Shown: positions 10,601 to 25,231 of the stretch, in pieces | How the letters are laid out: each line of letters begins with the position of its first letter | How positions within the stretch are numbered: the first letter of the stretch is position 1 | Source of the DNA: Branchiostoma lanceolatum | Lineage: Eukaryota > Chordata > Leptocardii > Amphioxiformes > Branchiostomatidae | Direction of reading: 5' to 3' | Assembly (NCBI RefSeq): GCF_035083965.1 | Contig: NC_089738.1 | Location: forward strand, 12,488,734 to 12,552,733 | Length of the DNA: 64,000 bases | Made by a program: the position numbers and the translations under genes | Notes under the pieces: model-generated | Databases searched by the model: none | Seen by the model: only the letters and a program-made list of their open reading frames with translations | What the model was told of the DNA's origin: nothing

Positions 10601-12343
10601 CTTGGTGTCATGGCAAAATAGAACCACCACAAACATTTCATGATTTAACTTACTTTCTCCACAGTAGTATTTTCTGAATGGGAGAATTTTGAGGATTCGG
10701 TGTGTTGACCTTACCTGATCTCTGGCTGGCCAGCTCTGTTTTCCTCTCTGTGATTTTCTCCATGATGATGTCGGCGAGTGTTCTGCGTACGGGCGGGTTC
10801 GCCGACATGAACAGAGCCAGTGCCTTCTCGTCATCTTCATCAACCTCCTACATGCACAGGACATTGAAGACATCATTAAACAGTTTCATCAATGTCAGTC
10901 AATCAATATAAACTGGGCTTTTCATCTACTAACATTTCAGTAACCTTTCGGCTACCATCCTCAAAGCTTAACGAAATCTATTACTTCTTGCTGCATGGTG
11001 ATGTAGTGTGGAGGATGCAGTTCCAAACATGACTGAGTCTGTACCTTCACTCATCCCTAGCCTGTTAATGACTGATGTGGATGTTTTGATCCAGATAGCT
11101 TACTTGATCCATTATGTACATTATGTAAGACAGTACGAAAAGCTACTTTTAAAACAAGTCACCTGGCATGTAGCTTTTTAAATTCAGCCAAATCATGGCA
11201 AGATATCCGCTCCATATATCATACTGATCGTTGTCATATCTGCATGTTGCAATACTAAAACTTTTCTTGCAGCTACCCGGTAGTCATTCTTTTGTTCGCA
11301 ACTGGCCTTCACAAAATATCCTCTCTCGTTGTCATAGCTTTCCATCTTTTCATACTTGATCCATGGTTCGTATCATAATTAGACAAAGAAGACTCAGCCA
11401 TCAGTGACTGAAAAATGTTTTCGCATTTCAATTTGTTTGTCCAAGACTTTTCCGGATTCAAAAGAATTTCAAACACAAAGAAAGAAAGAACTTTCATCAT
11501 ATCTAAGAATAGATGGACATGTGTTAAGATACTTACCACTTCCTGATAGTCATACTGCTCATCCTCGGTCCTCTCCTCTTCATCCTCCTCTTCCTCTGAG
11601 TCATCCTCAGCCGTGGACGGTCCCCCGAGAGTCACTGTCTTCTGTCCCGCAGCTTTCTTCCCCTTCCTCACCACCCCGTGTTCCTCCTCGAGCTCCTCCT
11701 GTTGTCTCCTCGCCTGGTCAAGGATCTTCCTGGACAGGTTCTTGTCCACAAACTGGTGGGGAAGAAATACTGTAAATCTTGAAATGTTGGCAGTGGTTTT
11801 ATTTTACCTTCTTCTTCTTCTTTGGGTTTACCTTGAGGATTTTTTCACGGTTTTTGCAGTGACCTCTACACCGTGAGATCTTGGTATGGTGAATAGATTT
11901 TTCCATTGTTTTACTACCGTACCGTTGTTTAAAAAGAAAACCTAGAAACAGTGAAAAACATTTCTACCGCGAAGTTAAGTTCCCGCTGAAATAAACAAAC
12001 TTACAGTAACGTTAATCAAACATGTATTTCTGCTCTAACATTACATGCTGTTTGATTTTTCCTTATTTCACATTTTTCATAAAGCAAAGTGCCCCACAAC
12101 TTATGTCTGAAATCCAATATATAGTATCTCCGCAGTGTTACATCTGGGCTTTTTCAAAGCCCCCCTCCCCCTTCAAAATACCAAGTGCCAACATCTACCC
12201 ACCGATTCTTCTGGCTCGTCGGCGGCTTTCCGTTCCTTGGTCCTCTGTGAGGGCCTCACGGCCTGGTGCTCGACGATCTGCTGGGCAAGCGATCCTGCAT
12301 GCTGCTCTGTTTTCAGCCGCTTTACTTTCTTAACTTTCCCCAT
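7627..12343 (-). CDS. BYSL: Bystin (40S ribosome biogenesis factor), 9 exons, complete
   Basis: Exons in transcript order: 12343-12203, 11752-11537, 10847-10715, 10414-10275, 9749-9652, 9523-9445, 9238-9173, 8671-8463, 7915-7627 (456 aa; human about 437). All phases agree. A TAG lies two codons before the ATG in frame. The N-terminus is basic ([11 protein letters not shown]), consistent with nuclear or nucleolar targeting. A charged Glu/Asp-rich stretch follows at about 95-119, then the conserved bystin domain from about 165. Hallmarks are [66 protein letters not shown] and [11 protein letters not shown]. Bystin/Enp1 acts in 18S rRNA processing and pre-40S export; in mammals it was also described in a trophinin adhesion complex. 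The last 25 residues diverge from the vertebrate end and carry three GASSxx repeats. It is divergent from the OFA-like transporter. Confidence 0.96.
7651..7704 (-). repeat. Three 18-bp coding repeats (GASSxx) at bystin C-terminus
   Basis: Three consecutive 18-bp units encode [12 protein letters not shown] and GASSRT (residues 432-449), followed by VHFADMD and the stop. The units keep frame and vary mostly in their last six bases. The segment lies beyond the conserved bystin domain. Confidence 0.8.
8042..8224. mobile_element. Mariner-like MITE with CAGTCAAACCTGT ends
   Basis: The element starts CAGTCAAACCTGT and ends with the reverse complement ACAGGTTTGACTG. TA lies directly outside each end (8040-8041 and 8225-8226), as expected for Tc1/mariner insertion. 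It is 183 bp long without an ORF. A second partial copy (7979-8038) with the same start abuts it on the left. It sits in the last intron of bystin. Confidence 0.75.
8712..8925. repeat. Interspersed repeat, copy 2 (bystin intron)
   Basis: It shares ordered phrases with 3855-4072 (TCCCACTCATT, GTTAAATCTGTT, AATTTCATGTCAC, GACATTTTTTTCTGTCCCAA) and starts with CAGGGCTT. See copy 1. Confidence 0.55.
10044..10102. repeat. Hairpin with 24-bp arms in bystin intron
   Basis: CAGGTGGTATTTCAAGTCC at 10044 onward pairs with its near-perfect complement at 10079-10102, around an 11-bp loop. The motif (pyrimidine/purine CAGGTG next to GGGCTTGAAAT) recurs at 46425-46450, 52608-52640 and 60435-60465, always beside a GGGCT(C/T)(G/A)AAA word. 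This indicates an interspersed family related to the CAGGGCTCGAAAT element. Confidence 0.6.
11766..12010. repeat. ACTGTAAAT-ended inverted-repeat family copy
   Basis: It begins TACTGTAAATCTTGAAATG and ends near AACTTACAGTAACG. Inside are CACGGTTTT / ACCGTGAG pairs and a CTCTACACCGTG phrase. Similar blocks occur at about 34106-34440, 36345-36590, 44195-44390, 59335-59560 and 60020-60205. All combine ACTGTAA(A)T ends with CACCGTGAA words. The boundaries are approximate. Confidence 0.45.
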
Positions 12344-13310
12344 AATCTACACATGTACAGACGAATTTTCCAATCGTCGCAACGTGCAGGGATAACCTTT
12401 GACACCAACCTCGCTTTGAGGTTCAATCTAGACGATACCATGTTTTAAGAATGGGGGTGAGAATGTATTAATGGATCACAAATACTGTATTACACTCTGT
12501 AGAAAATAGATTGCTTGAAAGTTTAAAAAACTTGACACATGACATGTGTTCACAGGTATTTAAGATCTACCGAGCACAAATTGACCGTCAGAGTTCAATG
12601 CATGGCCTTTCGTACTGAAACAGGCTAATAGTAATCTCCAAGCAGATCATGGATGTAACGATCCGGCTTTGTCACGAGAGTTCTGCAACATTTGTTCAAC
12701 TTTTTGGAGAATGTGAAGGGTAAAAAAAAGTGCAATGAATACAATGTGAAATCACCTTTGATGTTAGAATTATACAAGAAACATAATACGTTGTGTTAGA
12801 CAAAAGAAATTCAGACTCAGATACATCTGTATTGCCACAGTTATGGCATTTAACCACTTCCACAGTGCTTTAAGTAATACAAATAAACCAATGTAGTAGT
12901 GTTTGGTGACGTTCGCATAGTTTTATAGGTCACAGGTATACGCACTGTCACAGGTGTCATGTGACAGGTATCACCGGCTACGTCTCATTTGCATATAGTT
13001 ACAAAGGTTGACCCATATGTACATTACAGGCCGGTCCCTGTTACACACACCATACGGCAGGTCGACGACAACAAATTGGGGACATTCTTGGGAACGTTGT
13101 GGGTGTGTCGCACGACGACCCAACTGCACTGTCTTGTCGGGCAGTCGGTCAAGCTTAAGTTCTCAGTGATCGTGCAACGTCTGACGTACATACGACCGGC
13201 TGGTAACGTTACCATGTTGTGTACTGTATAAACTGTGAACCCGGCTCGTCATCTTTCATATTTCAGAAGTCTGAATCAGGAACACTGCTTGTCTATCCGG
13301 ACAGAGAACT
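12344..13310. promoter_or_regulatory. Divergent intergenic region between bystin and OFA-like transporter
   Basis: The start codons of the two genes are 967 bp apart and point away from each other, so both promoters and 5' UTRs must lie here unless upstream exons exist. No TATA box stands out. A CTCCAAGCAGAT motif lies at 12636-12647. An in-frame TGA at 13272 limits the transporter ORF. No coding exon is seen between. Confidence 0.5.
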
Positions 13311-19129
<5,819 letters not shown>

Positions 19130-19627
19130 CACGACGACTCGTTCATATTTCCTGTTTCGAAGAAACAAACGCTATCGTCTCATACGTTACCACGTTGCTG
19201 TAAACAAAAATTGATTCCAACAAGTGCAATCTTCTCTCTTAAGACTGACATTGCAGTCCTCAATGTCAAAAAAAGAGTCGAGAAGTTAAAGAGCAATTTA
19301 TAGTTATCTAACGCTATCTAACGTCCGATATATGATTGAATTGATTTGATACATCTTGGTCGCTTGTGGTCTGTACTGCTTAAAATCAAGAGCACCGTCC
19401 AGTTGAAGTTTGCCAAATGGTTGCTCGCGATATAATTATAATATGTCATACCTGGTTGTAGTATATCTGGAGGGTAGTCTGGGGGTATTAGAATATTGAT
19501 ACTTTATAATGCAACTGCTGCCTTGTCCAAGTTTAATGTCAAGTTGTCAATACGCTTTTGGATTCAGAAAAAAACATTACTAGCAGAACCAGAACACTCT
19601 GCCCTGAAGTTGAGTCTCTCTTTAAGT
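19130..19627. other. Convergent 3' region between two MFS genes
   Basis: Only 498 bp separate the two stop codons. No exon, consensus polyadenylation signal or repeat stands out. The two 3' UTRs must be short or overlap. Confidence 0.5.
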
Positions 19628-22348
19628 CTATTTGTGCTGACTAGACATTAGAGGATGGACGTTGGTAACATCATCACCACCTCTTATATCATCACTGTCG
19701 TTTTGAACACGCAACTCCATCTCCTCATCCTGCGTCGGTCGCGCAAATAGATCAGAAACCGAAACCTGCATCACGGCAAACACGACCAGAAGCACGCAGC
19801 CACAACCCATGAAGAAGTACAACATGGCCCGGGGACCGACATACTCAAACAGGTACCCTGTGACGTAGTTAGCAGCCGTGCTTCCAACAGATGCCCCGAG
19901 TAAGCAGATGGCGAAGACGATGGAGGAGGCGTCGAGGTAGCGGTTGGCCCAGGCCGTACCACCAGGAAAAACAGGGGAGGTTAGAGCACCTATGATACAG
20001 GTGAACGCCCAGAACACTGCCTTGTTCGTCGCGCCCCAAACCGCCACCACGATGCCAGAGATGCACAGACAGGTTATTTCCACAGATAGCATGATGTGGA
20101 TGGGAACCCAGGCGGCTATAGCGATGGACACCCAGCGCATGGAGGCGTAACAGATCCAGTACATGGAGTACACCACAGTGGCTTCGGGTTTGCTGTACAT
20201 GTCAGTCTCCACCATGTAGGACACCATGTACTGCATGAATGGGTTCTGGTTGAACTTAAATATGGTGTAGAAAAGGAAGAGAAAGACGAGCAGGAAGACG
20301 GCTTTGCGACCTTGTCCCTCAAGGAATCGGCTGGGTGAGAGAAAGGCAGAGAAAGATCTCGGCGTTTTCTTCTGCTTGCAAACATGGTAAGTAACCAGCT
20401 CGCGGTATTGAAAGTAGAAGAACACGATGCCTATGATAAATTGGAGTACAGATACGCTGACGTACGGCCACTGGACTTGAGAGAGTCGCCAAGCCTCCTC
20501 CACGGTGAGAGGAGCGGGTGTAGTACCATTGACGGCCGCTGGGCGGTCCGGGGACAGGAACGGGATGACGATCAGCGGGATGATGAAGGCCGCCATGGGA
20601 TACCCAGAGTGCATCGCGTGCATGGGTGCAGACGCCTTTTCTCCCCACAGCCTCACACAAACCACGGTGCCCGCTAGAATTAAGGAAAGATAGTGGTATT
20701 AATACACAGATTGAATTAATTCACTGTTTTGATTTAACGCAAGAAACATCTCAACGACATTAGGCTGTCTGTATTACAGGTGCGAAAAACAAATCACCTG
20801 TAGCACGTGACCTCAGCAGACGGTTTATAGTATATTGCACTTTTTACCAATTGTGACCAGAAAATAATTCGTCATATGACAACTAGAGTACAGATATCTT
20901 TGATGTAGTTTGCAATAATTGAGCAATTGCTGTAATGCAAGGATGACATGGAATAACTTTCGCAATGATATTGAACTACATACAGTCAAACCTGTCTACA
21001 GTGACAACTCAAGATAATGGGCACAGTAGAGAGCTGGCAGCTACAGACAGGATTCTTATTAAATGCTTGTGCCATTGGCAAAATTATCGTTGAGGAACCA
21101 CCAAAAACTGACGACAATTGAATAACTATGACCATGTAGTCCTTATGCAAACGATCATTGACAAGTTTGACTGTAAATGATGTAAACTGAAGGTATGCAT
21201 GTACCAGCGTCGGTGAATCCATGTCCCCACCCCGTCAGGTGCCGCAGGAAGCCCAGGCCAGACAGCGTGCTTGTGAACGGCGTGCCTGCCGTCCCCACTC
21301 CGGCCAGGAAGAAAGAAGACCCCACCAGCCCATACGCGTACTTCGGCAGGAAGTCCAGGAAGATACCGCCCGCCACGGCTGACAGGAAGTACCCCACGGT
21401 GTGAGACGCGAGAACCCGCGAGATCTCCTCGTAGTCGGCGCCGAGTCTCTCTTTTAGGTCGATCAAGGTCGGCCCCACAATACTCACGTACAGACCCTAA
21501 AATGGGTGTAAAGAAAATAGATATTTCTTGTTGGTAGAACCTTCTTCCTTTTATCTGATGTTTTAATTTTAGTGGTTGTTTTCTCCAACGTAACCTCGAA
21601 TGTAACGTTATCATATGTGTATCTGCTTTGGATGAGGGGCGTCTGCATGCCTCTTGTCCTGAGGCATAACGTATTCTGATTCACTGTCAATCGTTGCCGA
21701 CCACCTCTAATTCAATTCACAACGTTAAGCGTTGAGGGTAAATCATAAAACTTAATATAAAGGGGATATGTATAGGGGGTCAGAACCAATTCACTGATCC
21801 AATTCCATGATTTTCTCCGTTAAAATAGACAATATCCATGTTCTGGAGTCGCATGTTACCAAAACATTGGAAAAAAATTGACATAAAATACCGTCAGTCC
21901 ATTTTGCACATGTTGTGTGTTTGGAATAGTCACTTTTTGCAATAGGGTGATTTGTGAATACATGTAGTTTTTTTTTTTTTTGTAAAATAGTTCCTCCCCT
22001 TACTGTAACGTTTATCCTTTGTAGGCGCATGTGGTTAAAATGGGCGGAATTCCGGGCATGTTTTCTAAACCTGTTTTCATGTAACCTTTGGTGTCAAACA
22101 TCCATTTATCATTCTGTAAAACATCAGCACAACAACATTAGTATGTACCGTCAGATTTTACACACAAACACAACAATATAGTTACCTACCATTCCAAACC
22201 AGGCGGTTGTCAACGCAATAGTCCGAATGACTCGCTGGTCCTTCACCATTCTGTGCAGTTTCTTCACCTTTCGGACAAGAGTAGACATGTTGACGGTTGG
22301 CCGAGTCTTGTAGAGAGCGGTTGTTTCTCTTTGATCCGGTCGTTTCAT
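19628..22348 (-). CDS. MFSD4B/NaGLT1-like sugar transporter, 3 exons
   Basis: Exons in transcript order: 22348-22190, 21496-21205, 20673-19628 (498 aa; relatives are roughly 500). Phases agree. The N-terminus is basic and cytosolic (a second Met is at residue 21), followed by TM1 crossing the first junction (TTAWFGMGLYVSIVGPTLIDL). GPTLIDL with YEEISRV, the glycine-rich TM4/5 region and CVRLWGEKASAPMHAMH-SGYPMAAF are the marks of the MFSD4 / Na-dependent glucose transporter 1 family (RxWG...P.MHALHF.FA.GAF in vertebrates, from memory). About 12 helices can be placed, with a long loop near residues 245-270 and an acidic cytosolic C-tail. Mammalian NaGLT1 moves glucose or fructose and possibly urea. 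The substrate here is inferred only. It is convergent with the OFA-like carrier and head to head with the LHFPL6-like gene. Confidence 0.9.
20983..21173. mobile_element. Mariner-like MITE with CAGTCAAACCTGT ends (intron 2 of MFSD4B-like gene)
   Basis: It starts CAGTCAAACCTGT and ends AAGTTTGACTG, with TA outside both ends (20981-20982, 21174-21175). The 191-bp length and internal phrases (GACAGGATTCTTA, GTGCCATTGGC) match the family at 8042. No ORF. Confidence 0.75.
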
Positions 22349-24846
22349 CTTTGTTGTCTGATTTTTTGACTCTGATATCGATTCAGGTACGAAATTGTAA
22401 CAGACTTTTAGCAGCAGCTACATGTACTTTCAGAGCGACGTTTTCACAAGACAATTTCCCTCTGCCACTCACTACAATATCCTCACTAGATAGATTTAAA
22501 CAACGCTTGAGTTTCAAAAAAAAAAGATCGTTTCTGTCGCGACCCGTGCCTACGACGCTTCATATGTGTTACACCTAAGGGCACTCATACCGGTTCTACC
22601 ATAAGAATAGCTTATTAGCGTTACTACACACTGCAGCAGCGACACCTAGCTGTAGTGTGAAGTATAACCAGTATTGTATACGTCACCGGAACGTTGTTAT
22701 CCAGTGATTTACCTACCCGGTGAAACTATTCACGGAGATACCAGATGTGTATGTGGATTGAGATGTGTTATGTATCGTGACAGGATTCTTTACTCTTATA
22801 GTTGTATTGTGTTTCCAAGTCACGGGGCGTTGCATTCCTCTTCACGGCCAAGAACGACGAAGGAATGGACGTCTAGCCCGATAGATTTCACTTCCCCTAA
22901 CGTTGTATGGTGTAAAGGTAGAGAATTAGCCTAGGTATCATCGTAAGGAAGTCTCATTGTTTGCCCCAAAAATATCAATATTCTTAAACTATTCAAAGTA
23001 TACACAATGTAGCCTCCAGTGTGGCTTTTGTGCTATTTTGGAGATCAACAGTTGTAAACGCGAATTTCCGAGCTGATTGGTAACAACGAATTTCATTGGA
23101 AACTTGAAGAAAGATACTACGGTAGTAAAACATAATAGCCTTGGCGACCTGTCAGAGAAGACGACTAGCGGAAGTTGTCTATCACTGCAGGATAAGTAGC
23201 GCTTTTACCTGCAATGATAAGGTAGGTTGCTAGAGGCCGCTTTTGATCCATGCTGATACGACTGAATCAGGTTGTAGTGGTTCCTTCATTTTATCCATGC
23301 AAAGGTTCGTTTGTTTAACCTTGTATTTCGCGCGAGTTGAGGCACGAAAGTCGATGAAATACAGTTCTACTTCAGCGTTTTCAGAAGAAGTATTAGAATG
23401 CATATAATATACTGTAATACAAAGCTCTGCAACTCATAGCAATCGGAACTTTGTGTATCTTCGTTTTCCTGTTGATACATTTAATTTGAAAACGACACCT
23501 TTTGATTTCAAAGCATGTATGTGTGGGTTTTCGTCGCCTTGCTTGTGGTTGTTATTTATCTTAAAGGCGGTAAGTTTCTATTTTCCTGTGGACGGGTCAC
23601 CCGATGACGTCAAAGTTTCACCTCTGTGTCAAGCTTGGTTTCAACCAACACATATTAAAGTATTGTACCACCTGAAAGACTCAAAAACAACAGAAAAAAA
23701 TGACGTATAAAATTTAAGTAAACCATACACAAACATTATCTGAATTGCAATCGCATTAGGAAATTGCCATTACGAAGAGTAATGGACAACTTTGTATCAT
23801 AGCTCTATAGCAAATAGACATGCAGAAGAAAAGTCAAGCGCCGACATTGCAGCTCCGTTGCTTTTGTTTTTCCACCGTATCCAGTTTCACCCCTGTCGTC
23901 GCTCGCGGTCATTATCTACAGCCTCTTAGCAATTTAGCAATGGTAATCAGGTGAGGGCCCTTTGTTTGGCCCTCAAAAGCGTGCGCGCGGTGGGTCTTGT
24001 CTGATCGCCAGCTTGTTGTTGACACAAGCCAAGCTGGGGGTTGGTCGGCTGGTAAAGAGGCGGAGCTTGGTGCTTCACAACACGAATTTTTAAACACGCC
24101 TCTCACTGAGTGAAGAGAGGAAAGTCCTTTGGTTGTGTTTCACAGTTGGGGATATGGGTCTTCCCTGCTAAAAGCTAGTCCTGCGGTTGCGTGAAGGTCT
24201 CAAAGGACTTGGAGACAACAAACCGGTCGGACAAGGCTCTGTGAAGTCTGCTTTGCTGCATGACAAATGAGGAAGGTTCGTGGGGGTGACCCGTCGCAAA
24301 TTACGGGACGGTATTGAATGAAAGAGCTGGAGTTTTCTGTGCGCTGTGAGCTGATATAAGGAGAGAGAAGTGCAGGCACGTGTATTATATTTGGGCCATG
24401 TGTGGGAATGTGTGAGCTGGAATAGTACAGGACTGTCCGCGATCGCTGCCGCCTGGATAGATCAATCCTGTGGATTTGTTTGGGGGAAGGAAGTACAACT
24501 GCCTTTTGTAAACACCGATCGCTTCCGTGGTAAAGGGAGTCAGCGGATGTATATATAGATAGTGAGCGCGTGCTGACTCACTTGCCATTGGGATTCGAAC
24601 CCGTGCACGTTGTGCAGGGCTGTCATTTTCGAAGCGGAAGTTGGATTTCTGCCCGTCTATCCACGCTGGAGTTGACCTTGTGAGCTCATCGGGCCGGATC
24701 GGGAGAGGAGAGTCCTGTACCGTCGGTGTTTGAAGTACGGCGCGGAATTTATCGACAAGACTAGAGAGCAGGCGTCGGGTATCTGGGGAAATTTCACGGA
24801 GTAGGTTTCAACGTTGTGACCGTCCTTTTTACTAGAAACAAAAACT
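22349..24846. other. Divergent intergenic region between MFSD4B-like and LHFPL6-like genes
   Basis: The start codons of the two flanking genes are about 2.5 kb apart on opposite strands. The stretch contains the relic exon at 22819-22876. From about 23.9 kb it is GC-richer sequence that probably holds the LHFPL6-like promoter and 5' UTR. An in-frame TGA at 24817-24819 precedes the LHFPL6-like ATG. I see no other gene. Confidence 0.5.
22819..22876 (+). pseudogene. Relic last exon of a second OFA-like transporter
   Basis: Translation of this piece gives RGVAFLFTAKNDEGMDV then TAG. The last exon of the intact gene (19074-19129) gives GVIAFLFKAKNAEGRDV then TAG. The DNA is also alike: GTTTCCAAG stands where the intact acceptor TTTCCAG is, and GACGTCTAGCCCGA matches GACGTCTAGCACGA at the stop. 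No upstream exons with the other helices are visible, and the acceptor AG is shifted or damaged. It reads as a dead fragment of a duplicate. A short match near 22480 (ATCCTCACTAGATAG) to intron 9 of the intact gene hints that more of the copy survives in decayed form. Confidence 0.75.
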
Positions 24847-25231
24847 ATGGGCGCTGCGAGCTTGTCGAACTGCGGGATTGTGTGGTCGCTGTTGTCCCTG
24901 TGTTCCACGGGGTTGTGTTGTGCCGGGTTCTACCTCCCGTACTGGCTGGAGGGGAACACGCTGGGCAAGCCGGCGTACTTCGGGACGTTCCGGCGGTGCA
25001 ACTACCCGGCCCCGGGGAAGGAGGGCGACCCGTACGTGGTGGAGGAGTGCGGGCGGTACGCCACGTTCTACGACATCCCGAGCATGTCCTGGCAGATCTG
25101 CACCGTCCTGGTGGGGATCGGCTGCGGCTTCATGATCCTGATCTCCTTCACGGCTCTGCTGGCCTGCTGTGTGGAGGAACTCATCACCAGCAGGATCGCC
25201 AGAGCCGCAGGCTGGCTGCAAGTCTTCGCCG
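24847..25231 (+). CDS. LHFPL6-like tetraspan protein, first coding exon
   Basis: 128 codons plus one base, ending at a GTAAGT donor. The start is the first ATG after an in-frame TGA at 24817 and has G at +4. The LHFPL/claudin-type layout is clear: TM1 (residues 10-31), an extracellular loop with FYLPYW (28-33), GTFRRC (46-51) and EECGRY (66-71), then TM2 (about 82-106, CTVLVGIGCGFMILISFTALLACC) and the start of TM3. From memory human LHFPL6 carries the same GTFRRC.YP and EECGRY motifs at the same places, so LHFPL6 is the closest vertebrate member. LHFPL proteins are small tetraspan partners of other membrane proteins; LHFPL5, for example, works in the hair-cell mechanotransduction complex. 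The role here is unknown. The exon is notably GC-rich compared with the following intron. The gene continues at 61364. Confidence 0.93.

Noticed and set aside
19771..20677. Several ORFs opposite or out of frame with exon 3 of the MFSD4B-like gene
   Set aside because: Shadows of the 348-codon transporter frame, with Arg/His-rich translations and no domain.
24580..24625. GGGATTCGAACCC, a perfect tRNA T-arm complement (minus strand)
   Set aside because: No matching acceptor, D or anticodon arm can be folded around it, and the 7-bp acceptor stem has no partner. Probably a SINE remnant or chance.
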